Source: Porodaedalea pini (taxonomy: Eukaryota > Basidiomycota > Agaricomycetes > Hymenochaetales > Hymenochaetaceae). From it: a stretch of DNA of 64,000 bases. Below are positions 23,526 to 36,008 of the stretch, in pieces. Every line of letters starts with the position of its first letter. The first letter of the stretch is position 1. The position numbers and the translations under genes were made by a program. Location: contig NBAY01000075.1 of the NCBI GenBank assembly GCA_002794775.1, positions 124,001 through 188,000 on the forward strand, in the 5' to 3' direction. The notes beneath the pieces were generated by a model. It ran no database searches and was not told where the DNA came from. It saw only the letters and a list, made by a program, of their open reading frames with translations.

Positions 23526-24593
23526 ATGGCTGAAGGTTTCACTCAAAGGCAGCAACAAGAGATCGCAGCGATCGTGGCTGCCGCCTTCACCCGAGCAGCA
23601 ACGAACGCCCCTGCAGCCCAAGCTCCAGCTCCCTCAATTGACGTCGCCCGGCCACGCGAATTCGCTGGCGGCGATGACTATCTCGACTTCAAGCGTGAAG
23701 TCCTACTCTTCGTCTCGGCGAACCCCACGAGGTATCCCTCGTCGTCGAGCAAGATCTACGTCGCCCTCTCTTACCTCAAGGGTGGTAACGCGTCGACGTG
23801 GGCGCAAAACTACGTCCAGGAATTCACAACAAATGGCGTCGTGAGTTTTACGGACGACTGGACCAAGTTCCAGGAACGACTGGATGCCTCCTTTGATGAT
23901 CCGAACAGGAAGGAGAAGGCGCTGAAGAAATTCCGAGACAAGATCCAGAAGGACCTCTCCGCCGACCAGTTCTTCCAGGACCTCGACGTGATCATCAAGG
24001 CAGCGGAGCTGAAGGACGAAAGCGTCATTTGTGACCGCCTGCAACGTGCGATGAACATCGAGGTAGTCCGCGGCGTGTTGAGGTCGACACCCGTGCCAAC
24101 AACGTATGAGGCATGGAAAAAGAAGGCCATTGAGATCGATCGGGGTGAACAGCAGATTCGCGCCATCCAATGAGGTCGTACATTGCCGTTTACGCCCCGT
24201 CCGACGCCCCAACAAGGGCCTCCTGCACGCCGACAGGTACCAACCCCGCACACCGATAAGCGTGACGTGACGGGCGTCACTTTCGGAGGTGCCGGCCAAC
24301 CGATGGACGTCTCGATGAATGAGGCGCAACGAAAGCGCGCGTGCTGGATTTGCGGCGGACTGGGACACTTTAAGGATAAATGTCCACAGGCGAAGCCGAT
24401 CATCCAGCGTATGTTGGAGCTGATGGCACCGGGTGAGCACCGCCTCATCGCTGACGAGCTCGGCGCGATGAAGGAGTCGGCATTCGAGGAAGTCGTGGAC
24501 ACTCGAAGATCGATGGTGGAGGACTACGTGGAAGAAGAAGACAATGACGAAGAGGTCGTCGACTCACAGGGTTTTGCGAGTGGTCAGGCGTAG
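23526..24593 (+). pseudogene. gag of element A, second body
   Basis: Same as the first-body gag, including the TGA (24171-24173) after the capsid part and the CCHC knuckle. The only difference noticed in the region lies upstream, in the leader. The -1 frameshift heptamer is at 24569-24575. Confidence 0.85.
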
Positions 24594-27500
24594 CCATCGG
24601 GGCGACTGACCGAGAAGAACAAGGGACTTCGAATCCGGATTCGCTAAAATATAACCAACCGTTTGTACATTACATAGATGCAAACAACGTCGATGGTTTT
24701 CCCAATTACGAAGTCCCCACCGGTGTGAACGAAGATGAAGAGTACGAGCAACTGTTCATGAGAGGAACTGGCGGACGCCAGCTGGACCTTCTCCTGACTG
24801 TAGAGCACGAAATAGCGGGTGAGGCAAGAGAGATAGATGCGCATGCCCTTGTGGATTCGGGATGCACGGGATCCTGCATCGACGTCAGGTTCGTCGAGAG
24901 GTACGGCTTGGAAACGAAACGCTACATTCGACCCCTCGCAGTGCTCAACGCCGATGGCACGCACAATGAGGCCGGATTGATCGAGGAGTACATTGACGTC
25001 GAGCTCATGATCGGCGGTCACCAGGAGAGGATCGTCCTCGCAGTAACATCCCTAGCGTCGTCAAACATCTTCCTGGGGTACGACTGGCTTCGACGTCACA
25101 ATCCGGAGGTCGACTGGAAAACGGGTTCGATCGAATTCACCCGCTGTCCAGAAGAATGTGTGATCAAGAGGGAGCCGGTGGAGGACCTAGGCAAGGTGAA
25201 AAAGGTGGTGGAACAGATGAGGAGAGTGAGTGAGGTGCAAATGGACAAGGCGTCCTGGCCCGCATACCTCAACGACTACGCCGACGTTTTCAGCGAAAAA
25301 GGTTTCGAGAAGCTGCCGGAACACCGACCCTGGGACCATGTCATAGACTTGAAGCCCGACTTCAAACCGAGCGACTGTAAGATCTACCCGCTCACGCCAA
25401 CTGAGCAGCAGTCACTCAAGGACTTCCTTGATGAAAATCTGAAGTTGGGTCGTATTCGACGATCGATATCGCCCATGGCGTCGCCCTTCTTCTTCATTAA
25501 GAAGGCCGACAAATCGCTACGCCCTATCCAGGATTACTGTAAGCTCAATGATGGTACGATCAAGAACAAGTATCCCCTCCCTCTCATTGACGAACTCGTT
25601 GACAAGGTCAAGAAAGCGAAGTACATCACTAAGCTTGACCTTCGCTGGGGGTATTACAATATCCGGATCCGAGAGGGCGACGAATGGAAGGCAGCATTCC
25701 GCACGAACATGGGCCTCTTCGAACCAACGGTCATGTTTTTTGGCCTTTGCAACGCGCCGGCCACGTTCCAGGCCTTTGTCAACCACATCTTTAAGGACCT
25801 AATCTACGCAAACTTGATCATCGTATACCTCGACGACATCCTGATCCTTTCAGAAACCATTGAGGAGCATATCGATACGTCGAGGTGCATACTCCAGATC
25901 CTCCGAGAAAATGGCCTGTACCTGAAGCCGGAGAAGTGCGAGTTTGATGCCAAGGTCGTCAAATACCTCGGCCACATCATCGGCAATGGAGAGATCAGGG
26001 CTGACCCGGCAAAGACGGAGGCGATTGCGAACTGGCCAGTCCCACGGAACCTCAAAGAGCTGCAATGGTTCCTCGGTATGGGAAACTGGCTGAGACGGTT
26101 TATTAAGGACTACAGCAAGGTGGTCCGACCGTTGACGTCGTTAACGGGCAAGAAGGACTGGGTATGGGAGACCGAACAGCAGGAAGCATTCGAGGAGCTG
26201 AGACGACGTCTCTGCTCACCTCCAGTCCTAGCCATCGCCAACGACGAAGGCCCTTTCCGTGTAGAAGCGGACTCGTCGAACTTTGCGCTCGGTGGTGTGT
26301 TGCTGCAGAAGCAGGAAGGGAAGTGGAGGGTGATCGCCTACAGGTCAGAGGCGCTTGAACCGGCGGAACGAAACTACGAGATCTACGACAAGGAGATGCT
26401 CGCGATCGTTTCGGCGCTCAAGGAGTGGCGGCAATACCTCCTTGGCGCTCGCCACAAGATTGAAATCTGGTCTGACCACGCCAACCTCACCTACTTCAGG
26501 TCGGCGCAGAAGCTGAGCTATCGCCAAGCTCGCTGGCAGACCGAACTTGAAGAATTCGACTTCCACCTCGAACACAAGTCGGGCAAGACGATGGGCAAGG
26601 CTGACCTGCTATCGCGCATGGCGGGCTATGATCAGGGCAAGGATGACAACGATGGGGTCGTGTTCATCAAGGATAAGTGGTTGAACCGTGGAGTGGTGCA
26701 GACATCACGCGACAAGGTGGTGGAATGAGTGGGTGAAGCACAGAAAGCGCAGGACGAGTCGGAGAGGCCTACGGGTTTGGTGGAGGTCGACGGGTTGTGG
26801 CGGATGAAAGGCAAGGTCTATGTTCCATTGACAATGAAGGAGGCCGTGTTGCGGGAGTGCCACGACTCGGTTCTAGCTGGTCATCCGGGAGCGTCGAAGA
26901 CAGTAGAACTCGTCCGTCGCGATTTCTGGTGGACATCGATGTTCTCCGACGTCCGAGCATACGTCTGAGGATGCGACCGTTGTCAACGGACGAAAGCCTT
27001 AAGAACGTCGAAGTCTAGACCACTTCATCCAAACGCTGTCCCTGAAGGACCCTGGGAAATTGTTACGGTCGACCTAATCGGAGAGCTCCCGGACTCCAAG
27101 GGACACAACGCGATCTGCGTCTTCGTGGATAGGTTCTCGAAGCAGATGCACGCGATCCCGACGACGACGAGGCTGTCAGCAGAAGGCATGGCCCAGCTGT
27201 ACCGCGACCACGTCTTCCGCCTCCATGGCCTACCGAAGAAGATCATCCACGACCGAGGCACGCAGTTCGATGCGTCGATGATGAAGGAGCTGTACAAACT
27301 TCTGCACATTGAAGGCAACCCGTCGACAGCGTACCATCCACAGACGGATGGTCAAACGGAACGCGTTAACCAAGAGCTCGAACAGTACCTTCGACTCTTC
27401 GTTAACCATCGGCAATCGGATTGGAAGGACTGGCTCCCCCTCGCAGAGTTCGCATACAACAACCGCGAACACTCAGCAACGAAGATGTCCCCCTTCTACA

Positions 27501-28219
27501 CGAACACAGGACGTCATCCCTTGAGCTTCGACACGACGCGAACCTCATCTGCTAACATGTCAGCGGAAGAATTCGCAAAGCACATCAAGGAGACTCATCG
27601 TGTTGCTAAGGACAACCTAGTCAAGGCAGCAGAGGACATGAAGCGCTACCATGACCGGACAGCAGGAGCTTCGGTGGAATACAAGGCTGGAGACAAGGTC
27701 TTCCTTGACGGGCGAAACATCAATATGGACTCGCCGACAAAGAAACTCGCAGACAAATGGTACGGCCTCTTTGACGTCGTCGACAAGATAGGAGCGAGCG
27801 CGTACAAGCTTAAACTCCCGAAGCGATGGAAAAAGGTCCACCCTGTCTTCAACGAAGCCCTATTGAAACCCGCCATCGAACCGTCCTTTGAAAGCCAGAA
27901 GCAACCGCCGCCGCCACCGCCAGACATCGTCGACAACGAGGAGGAGTACGAACTCGAGGAAGTCTTAGACTCACGTCTACACCGAGGGAAACTACAGTAC
28001 CTTGTCAAGTGGGTCGGCTACAATGAACCTACTTGGCAGCCTGAGACGGACTTCGGCGAAAACGCGAAGGAGGCGATCGCTGAGTTTTACCTCAAACATC
28101 CTGGTGCACCTTGGAAACTAAACATCCCTTGTCAACGACTCCGTCCGCTCTTCGTCAACACCGAGCCTGACGACCACGATCATGGTTGGTCGGGACGCCC
28201 AACCTTGAAGGGGGGGTAA
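24576..28219 (+). pseudogene. pol of element A, second body
   Basis: Copy of the first-body pol with the same two TGA stops (26726-26728 and 26966-26968). Sharing the same inactivating changes means that the bodies were duplicated after the changes arose, not inserted as two active elements. All domains from protease to chromodomain are present. Confidence 0.9.
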
Positions 28220-28632
28220 TGTTAGAACCTGAACTTTCACCTTTTCCTTTATTTTCACTTTCACCTTTTCCTTTATCATATTGGTCCTTTTCATTATATT
28301 TACCCATCTTACACAATCATTCCCACACTGCCTTCATTCGTTCTATTCCTACTCGTTATGTAATGTTAGGTAATATAGTCTCACGGTCGTCGCTATATAA
28401 GGTCTCAGGAATCGCATGAACTCCTTGTTCTGCTTTTCCTCTTACCTCCGCGACGACCTAGGTGAGACTCGTCCCCTTTGTATTAGTTTAGACTTGTATT
28501 AATCCTCTTACCTCCGCGACGACCTAGCCTGAGTATAGCGTGTCCCGAGTCCCACTCGAGCATAACACGTCCCAGACAACAGTCAGCCGAGGCCTGCCCA
28601 GTCCGAGTCGTCTCCCGGACTCCCACCTAACA
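28220..28632 (+). repeat. LTR 3 of element A
   Basis: Ends CACCTAACA where LTRs 1 and 2 have CGCCTAACA, and differs at two more bases just before. It is followed by the target duplication CTCTA and then the CxC/KDZ gene start 20 bases later. Confidence 0.95.
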
Positions 28633-28657
28633 CTCTATAAATTTCCTACACACCATC

Positions 28658-29040
28658 ATGGACTTGGAAAATCTCCAGGCCTGCCTGAACACTCACTCTC
28701 AGCTTGTTAAAAGCATCACTCTTCAGCAGCTTATTACTTTCTACAATCTTCTGCTACACCTGAGGCATCAAATTAAGCTGAACACACTCAAGCAACTAGG
28801 CTTAGCACCAGAGTGTCTTCCACTGTCAATCCATAACTTTCTATGTGACTCAGTTCAACTTTCTGGTGAGGACTGTAGTGCCTGTTGGCAAGGGATTTGC
28901 CATTACATCTGGGATGCTATGGGGGAGCACGTTGAGGCAGAAGGTTGCTTAGATCTTTTCTTTACACATGGGATTCGACATGAGATTGGTATGAAGGCAT
29001 AGTTCTCTGCTCCTTACCCAGGATTACTAAAACCTGGCTT
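28658..29040 (+). pseudogene. CxC/KDZ transposon gene, 5' part (split by element B)
   Basis: Exon 1 (28658-28988, MDLENLQACL) and the start of exon 2 (29022-29040) after an intron with GT (28989) and CCCAG (ending 29021). The protein matches the CxC cysteine-cluster N-terminal region that accompanies KDZ transposases in mushrooms, by its pattern (LSIHNFLCDS, CSACWQGI, then IWD). Exon 2 breaks off at GGCTT, where element B is inserted, and resumes at 35,317. The element A array ends 25 bases before the start codon, so the promoter was displaced as well. The family name is from memory of the pattern; no transposase catalytic core remains in the window. Confidence 0.6.
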
Positions 29041-29466
29041 TGTTAGGACTCAAACTTTTACCTTTTCTTTTATTTTCCCTTTTACCATTTCTTTTCTTTT
29101 AACCGTTCCTTTTCATTATATTTAATCATCTTTTCAATCATTTCCCACACTCCCTCCACATGACCTTCATTTGTTCCTTTCCATTCGTTTATGTAACTTT
29201 AGATAATATAGTCCCACGGTCGCCACTATATAAGGTCTCAGGAATTGTATGAACTCCTTGTTCTGCTTTTCCTCTTACCTCCACGACGACCTAGGTGAGA
29301 CTCATTCTCCTTGTATTAGTTTAGACTTGTATTAATCCTCTTACCTCCGCGATGACCTAGCCTGAGTACAGCGTGTCCTGAGTCCCCGCTCGAGTATAGC
29401 ACATCCCAGACAACAGTCAGCCGAGGCCTGCCTAGTCCGAGTCGTCTCCCGGACTCCTGCCTAACA
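29041..29466 (+). repeat. 5' LTR of element B
   Basis: TATA box (CTATATAAGG) around 29226-29235 and GTTCTGCTTTT at 29260-29270, which pairs with the primer-binding site AAAAGCAGAAC at 29468-29478 just inside the element. Confidence 0.9.
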
Positions 29467-30176
29467 TAAAAGCAGAACCCCACCCGGGCTCATCCCTAGC
29501 ATATGTCGTCGCTGTCGACTCGCCTTCACTCAGTCTAGAGGAGCGCTCCCCTCGACGGACTTGATGTGTAAACCCCCTGAACGACAACCCTCAACCCTGC
29601 CCGGACGTTTTTGGACGTTTGCGTATTACATAAACCTTGCAACCGACTTTTCCCGACCCTGGCTCTCCGCATCTCCTTTTGGTGGAGGAGCCACTTGACC
29701 TGGATGTGGGTAACGTTGCATGTACAGTCGTCAACCTCATTGTCGATTGTTATTTCCACCGCGTCCTTCCGTCTCGTTATCAACTTCACTGACGAACCCG
29801 TTCAATGTTAGCATAACCCGGGATCAAACGCGCAACCGATCCCTGTCCCCCCACCATCGTCAAGATAGATCTCACCAATGAACAGCAACGGGCCCTCCCT
29901 GCATCAGCCCGTTGGGATCCAGACTGACCAGGTTACGTCGTGACCAACAACAGCGGCATTACATACGACATCTGGTGGAGTGAGATCCGGCATAGCTGGT
30001 ATTCGACGAACAAAGAAGGAAGGAGAGCTAGGTGGCCCCCAGCTGTCCTGTCATCACCTGCACCGTCAACGTCCACCGTCAACCTACCCCAGACTCCAGG
30101 ACCCTACCGCAAGACTTGTAGAGATCTGTCACCGCCAACCCCTCCTGAACCTTCGATGCCTACGCCTGAACCCACA

Positions 30177-31259
30177 ATGTCCACAGGAGGTTTCAGTCAG
30201 CAGCAGATGGAGCAGATTGCGGCCATCATCGCGAACACCTTTGCCCATCAGGCGAACAACGCCCCGGTGCCAGTCGCGGCAGCTAATCCCCCGACCCCCA
30301 ACATCAACATCGCTCGGCCATGTGAATTCACTGGCGGCGACGACTATCTGGACTTCAAACGCGAGGTCCTCCTCTTTGTCTCAGCAAATCCAAGCCGGTA
30401 CCTGACGTCTGAAAGCAAGATCTACATCGCTCTCTCCTACCTAAAGGGTAGCAACGCAGTGACGTGGGCACAGAACTACGTGGAGGAATCAATGACGGCT
30501 GGCATTGTGACCTTCACCGACAGTTGGACAAGGTTCCAAGAGCGCCTAGATGCCTCATTTGATGACCTGAACTGGAAGGAGAAAGCGCTAGTGGAATTCC
30601 GAACCAAGGTTCAAAAGGACCTCACCGCCGATGAGTTTTTCCAGAAGCTCAACGTCGTCATCACGAGAGCAGGACTGACGGACGACAGCATCATCTGCGA
30701 CTGCCTAAAGCGCATGATGAACATCGAGGTGGTCTGAGGGGTGTTGAGGTCGACGCTGGTCCCAATGATGTACGACCACTGGAAGAAGAAGGCCATTGAG
30801 ATCGATCGAGGCAAATAACAGATCTGTGCGATACAATGAGGTCGTGCGTTTCCACTTCCACCACGCCAGCCTCAGCAGCAGACACCCCCAGCTCGCCGTC
30901 CTATCGCGAACCCTCACGTCGACAAATGTGACGTGACTGGCATTACTTTTGGAGGTGCCGGTCAACCGATGGACGTCTTGATGAACGAGGCCCAACGGAG
31001 GAGGGTGTGCTGGATCTGTGGCAAACTCAGCCACTTCAAGGACACATGCCCGCAAGGGAAGACGATCGTGCAGCGTATGCTGCAGATGATGGCGCCTGGC
31101 GAACGTCGCCTCCTTGCCAATGAGCTAGGAGCGATGAAGGAGTCGGCCTTCGAGGAAGTCATAGACACTCGAAAGATGATGGTGGAAGACTATGTGGAAG
31201 AAAAAGGCAATGACAAAGAGGTCGTCGACTCGCAGGGTTTTGCGAGTGGTCAGGCATAG
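30177..31259 (+). pseudogene. gag of element B
   Basis: ATG at 30177, with open frame also upstream to 29940. Gag core (CEFTGGDDYLDFKREV) and CCHC knuckle (CWICGKLSHFKDTC). Stops at 30735-30737 (TGA where element A has CGC), at an in-frame TAA near 30816, and at a TGA after ATACAA near 30837, the same position as the gag TGA of element A. It ends in the same -1 frameshift context. Confidence 0.8.
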
Positions 31260-31277
31260 CCATCGGGGCGACTGACC
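31235..31277 (+). promoter_or_regulatory. Putative -1 frameshift signal, element B
   Basis: GGGTTTT (31235-31241), a 6-base spacer, and the stem GGTCAG/CTGACC (31248-31253 with 31272-31277) are conserved relative to element A, although the surrounding sequence has diverged. The pol frame downstream is -1 to gag. Confidence 0.7.
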
Positions 31278-34200
31278 GGGAAGAGCAAGGGGTTTCGGAT
31301 TCAGACTTGATAAAATATAGTCAACCGTCTGTACAACACTTAGATGCAAATGACGTTGATGACTTTCCTGATTATGAAGCCCCCACCGATGAGAACAAGA
31401 ATGAGGAGTATGAGCAGCTGTTCATGAGAGGAACTGGTGGACGCCAGCTGGACCTTCTCCTGAATGTCAGACACAGCGTAGAAGACGAGGTGAGGGAGGT
31501 GGATGCGCACACCCTCGTAGATTCGGGGTGTACAGGGTCATGCATCGACGTAAGGTTCATTGAAAGATACGGGTTAGAGACGAAACATTATATCTGACCC
31601 CTTGCGGTGCTCAATGCCGACGGTACGCACAATGAGGCCAGATTAATCGAGAAGTACATTGACGTTGAACTTACGACCAGCCACCATACAGAACAAATCG
31701 TCCTTGTGGTAACCTCCCTGGCATTGTCCAACATATTCCTTGGGTACGACTGGCTTTGACATCACAATCCTGAGGTCGACTGGAAAATGGGTACGCTCGA
31801 CTTCACCCGCTGTCCGAGCGAATGTGCGGTCGAGAGGGTTACAGAAGAAGACGTGCGGAGGGTGGAAAAGGCCATGGAGGAGATGAGGAGGGTGAGAGAG
31901 GTGCGAATGGACAAGATGTCCTGGCCCGCATATCTCAACGACTACGCTGATGTCTTCTCGGAGAAGGGATTCGAGAAGCTACCAGAACACCGCCCCTGGG
32001 ACCATGTCATCGACCTGAAGCCTGACTTCAAGCCTAGCGACTGCAAGATCTATCCGTTGACGCCGACGGAACAACAGTCGCTAAAGGACTTCCTTGAAGA
32101 AAACCTGAAGTCGGGCCGTATACAAAAGTCGATCTCACCAATGGCATCGCCTTTCTTTTTCATCAAGAAGGCCGACAAGTCCCTATGCCCGATTCAGGAC
32201 TACCGCAAACTCAACGATGGTACGATCAAGAACAAGTATCCTCTCCCCCTCATCGACAAACTTGTCAACAAGGTCAAGAAGGCAAAGTTCATCACCAAAC
32301 TTGACCTCTGATGGGGATACTACAACGTCCAGATCCGTGAGGGCGATGAGTGGAAGGCAGCCTTTCGCACGAATATGGGTCTCTTTGAACCGACGGTAAT
32401 GTTCTTTGGTCTTTGCAACACACTGGCAACGTTCCAAGCTTTCGTCAACCACATCTTCAAGGGACTGATCTACGACAACCTAATCATTGTCTACCTCGAT
32501 GACATACTGATTCTCTCGCAAACTCTCGAGGAACATATCGAGACGTCGAGACACGTCCTTCAGATCCTACGAGAGAACAGCTTGTACCTAAAACCGGAAA
32601 AATGCGAGTTCGACACCAAAGTTGTGAAGTACCTCGGCCACATCATCGGAAATGGCAAGATCAGGGCTGACCCGGTGAAGACGGAAGCGATCGCAGACTG
32701 GCCAGTCCCTCGAAACCTCAAACAGCTACAGCAATTCCTCAGTATGGGCAACTGGCTGCAGCGATTCATCAAGGACTACAGCAAAGTAGTCCATCCGCTG
32801 ACGTCGCTGACCGGCAAGAAGGACTGGGTATGGGAGACCGAACAGCAGGAGGCATTCGAGGAGTTGAGATGACGTCTCTGCTCACCTCCAGTCCTGGCCA
32901 TCGTGAACGATGAGGGCCCTTTCCGCGTCGAAGCAGACTCATCAAACTTCGCTCTAGGAGGAGTGTTGTTGCAGAAGCAGGACGGCAAGTGGAGGGTAGT
33001 CGCCTACAGGTCAGAAGCGCTCCTGCCGGCGGAACAAAACTACGAGATCTACGACAAGGAGATGCTCGCGATCATTTCAGCACTCAAGGAGTGGAGGCAG
33101 TACCTCCTCGGCGCCCGTCATCCTATCGAGATCTGGTCCGATCACACCAACCTCACCTACTTCAGGTCGGCACAAAAGCTGAGCTATCGACAAGCTCGCT
33201 GGCGGACAGAGCTCGAAGAATTCGACTTCCACCTCGAGCACAAGTCGGGGAAGACGATGGGCAAGGTGGACTTACTGTCGTGTAAGGCGGGCTATGACGA
33301 GGGCAAGGATGACAATGACGGTGTCGTGTTCATCAAGGAGAAGTGGTTGAATTGTGGAGTGGTGAGGACATCGCGTGACGAGGTGTTGGAACGAGTGGGT
33401 GATGCGCAGAGGGTGCAGGACGAGTCGGAGAGACCGATGGGTATGACAGAAGTCGCCGGGTTGTGGTGGATGAGAGGCAAGGTGTACGTGCTGTCGTCAA
33501 TGAAGGAGGCAGTATTGCGGGAATGTCACGACTCGGTACTGGCTGGACACCCAGGAGCGTTGAAAACGGTGGAGCTCATCCGTTAAGACTTCTGGTGGAC
33601 ATTGATGTTCTCCGACGTCCGAGCGTATGTCCGAGGGTGTGATCGCTGTCAGCGAACAAAGGCTCTGAGGGCATCAAGGTCAAGGCCACTCCACCCAAAT
33701 GCAGTCTCTGAAGGCCCCTGGGAAATCGTCACAGTCGACCTCATTGGAGAACTCCCGGACTCCAAGGGGCATAACGCGATCTGCGTTTTTGTTGATAGGT
33801 TCTTGAAACAGATGCATGCGATCCCGACAACGACGAAGTTGTCAGCGGAAGGCATGGCTCAACTGTACCGCGACCATGTCTTCCACCTCCACGGTTTGCC
33901 AAAAAAGATCATCCATGACCGAGGCATGCAGTTCAACGCATTGATGATAAAGGAACTGTACAGACTCCTACACATCAAAGGCAACCCATCGACAGCGTAT
34001 CACCCACAGACCGATGGTCAAACGGAACGTGTTAACCAGGAGCTCGAACAGTACCTTCAACTCTTCGTTAACCATCATCAATCAGACTGGAAGGACTGGC
34101 TCCCCCTTGCAGAGTTTGCATACAACAACCGTGAACACTCGGCGACAAAAATGTCCCCCTTTTATGTGAACACAGGACGTCACCCCTTGAGCTTTGACAC

Positions 34201-34885
34201 AACACGAACCTCATCTGCCAACATGTCAGCAGAAGAATTCACGAAGCACATCAAGGAGACTCATCGCATTGTGAAGGACAACTTGGTCAAGGCGGCGGAC
34301 GACATGAAGCGCTACCACAACCGGACAGCAGGGACTTCGGTGGAGTACAAGGCTGGAGACAAGGTCTTCCTCGATGGGCGAAACATCAGCACAGATTCAC
34401 TGATGAAGAAACTCGCTGACAAATGGTATGGTCCCTTCGAGATCATCGACAAGGTGGGAGCTAGCGCATACAAACTCAGGCTCCCCAAGCGATGGAAGAA
34501 GGTACACCCAGTCTTCAACGAGACCCTGCTAAAGCCCACCATCGAACCATCCTTCGAGAGCCAGAAACAACCAGCACCGCCACCACCTGACATCGTCGAC
34601 AACGAGGAGGAGTACGAGATCAAGGAAGTTCTAGACTCGCGTCTGCACCGAGGAAAGCTACAATACCTCGTCAAGTGGGTTGGCTACAACAAACCAACTT
34701 GGCAGCCCGAGATGGACTTTGGCGAGAACGCAAAGGAGGCAATCGCTGAGTTCTACTGAAAACATCCCAGCGCCCCTCGAAAACTCGACATTCCTCACCA
34801 ACGACTTCGCCCACACTTCGTTGACACCGAACCAGATGACCTCGATCTTGGTTGGTCGGGACGCCCAACCTTGAGGGGGGGGTAA
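31242..34885 (+). pseudogene. pol of element B (at least six stops)
   Basis: A single frame without length changes from protease (TLVDSGCTGSCIDV) through reverse transcriptase (YLDDILILSQ), RNase H, integrase and chromodomain (KLQYLVKWVGYNKPTWQPE). Stops fall at 31595 (TGA), about 31757 (TGA), 32309 (TGA), 32870 (TGA), 33584 (TAA) and 34757 (TGA). All but the last replace arginine codons of element A, mostly CGN to TGA, the signature of deaminated methyl-CpG or a RIP-like process. No frameshifts were noted, so decay was by point transitions. Confidence 0.9.
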
Positions 34886-35311
34886 TGTTAGGACTCAAAC
34901 TTTTACCTTTTCTTTTATTTTCCCTTTTACCATTTCTTTTCTTTTAACCATTCCTTTTTATTATATTTAATCGTCTTTTCAATCATTTCCCACACTCCCT
35001 CCACATGACCTTCATTCGTTCCTTTCCATTTGTTTATGTAACTTTAGATAATATAGTCCCACGGTCGCTGCTATATAAGGTCTCAGGAATCGCATGAACT
35101 CCTTGTTCTGCTTTTCCTCTTACCTCCACGATGACCTAGGTGAGACTCGTTCTCCTTGTATTAGTTTAGACTTGTATTAATCCTCTTACCTCCACGACGA
35201 CCTAGCCTGAGTACAGCATGTCCTGAGTCCCCGCTCGAGTATAGCACGTCCCAGACAACAGTCAGCCGAGGCCTGCCTAGTCCGAGTCGTCTCCCGGACT
35301 CCTGCCTAACA
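34886..35311 (+). repeat. 3' LTR of element B
   Basis: Preceded by the purine tract TTGAGGGGGGGG and followed by the target duplication GGCTT. It differs from the 5' LTR mainly by C/T and G/A changes. Confidence 0.95.
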
Positions 35312-36008
35312 GGCTTAGGGTACTACAATGTATATCTGCCAACACTGACGTGCATAAATTCATGCTGCATAGGCATCTCAGATGGAGAGGAAGTCAGGAA
35401 TACCCTTCTGAAAGAGCCTAGAAGTCACCAAGCTGTGTACTTTTCAAAAGATAAGGGTCCTATCCCAATGTGGGCAACATCCTTGTACTGCCGGAGTAAG
35501 AGGCTGACTTATAAGGAGCAACAGACACTAATTGCTCAATTTTAGAGTGCCATACACACTATCATCATAACTATTATGTGGCTGAGAAAGCATCTATACA
35601 AACATACTACCCTGGCCTTCCTAAAGCCATACAGGTAGAAAAGCACTTCTTTTTTGAGAGGGAGCTCTGTGAAGACCAAGCTAACCAGATGGTGCTTTAC
35701 TGGTTTGTATAGATGTTATCTTTCTCTTATACAGTGTAGCTTACTCGCCAGAGACAGGGCATTTGCATCAAGCCTAGCAGAGACATACAACCTTCAAGAA
35801 TAAGCTACCCATAACATTGAGGCCATAAATGCACAAAAATCATGAGCCTTATGCTTGAATATGTCGCTCGAGCATATCTGGGATGCCTTCTTTCTCAACG
35901 GACTCTTGCTAGACCACCATGAGAGGAACAGCATACTGAAACTTTGCCATGATGTAAATGGAGAAGGAGAGCATCTCCTTCCAGCTTTAGAGCAGAGAAA
36001 CTTGCCAT
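35312..36008 (+). pseudogene. CxC/KDZ transposon gene, 3' part (truncated and fused)
   Basis: Continues exon 2 in frame (GLGYYNVYLPTLTCINSCC, then KDKGPIPMWATSLYCRK) to 35495. A 50-bp intron (GTAAGA...TTTTAG, 35496-35545) leads into exon 3 with CHTHYHHNYYV and YYPGLPKAIQVEKHFFFERE. A further weak segment (HIWDAFFLNGLLLDHHERN, near 35,870-35,940) has stops before it. At about 36,009 the gene stops abruptly and is joined to a CAP-Gly gene fragment. The Cys/His pattern fits the CxC cluster that precedes KDZ transposases. Joining both parts across element B restores a coherent gene, so B broke a formerly intact copy. Confidence 0.6.

Larger units (their letters stand above)
16558..28632 (+). mobile_element. 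Element A: chromodomain Ty3/gypsy array, LTR-body-LTR-body-LTR
   Basis: Three 413-bp LTRs (16558-16970, 22389-22801, 28220-28632) alternate with two internal regions of 5,418 bp. The repeat period is 5,831 bases. The two bodies look identical except for a single base seen near 17,317 versus 23,148. LTRs 1 and 2 are identical where compared; LTR 3 differs at three bases near its 3' end. The whole array is flanked by one 5-bp duplication, CTCTA, at 16553-16557 and 28633-28637. Each body encodes Gag, protease, reverse transcriptase, RNase H, integrase and a chromodomain, the order of Ty3/gypsy chromoviruses. A purine tract (GAAGGGGGGG) precedes LTRs 2 and 3. Confidence 0.95.
29041..35311 (+). 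mobile_element. Element B: older chromodomain Ty3/gypsy element
   Basis: A complete single element with 426-bp LTRs (29041-29466 and 34886-35311, TGTTAG...CTAACA) flanked by the 5-bp duplication GGCTT (29036-29040 and 35312-35316). It belongs to the same lineage as element A: same domain order, self-priming site, slippery site and chromodomain, but clearly diverged. Its two LTRs differ at about a dozen positions, most of them C/T or G/A changes at former CpG sites, so it is older than A. It splits exon 2 of the CxC/KDZ gene. Confidence 0.95.

Noticed and set aside
16558..28632. Two independent insertions of element A side by side
   Set aside because: There is only one target duplication for the whole array, a shared middle LTR without intervening sequence, and the same inactivating stops in both bodies.
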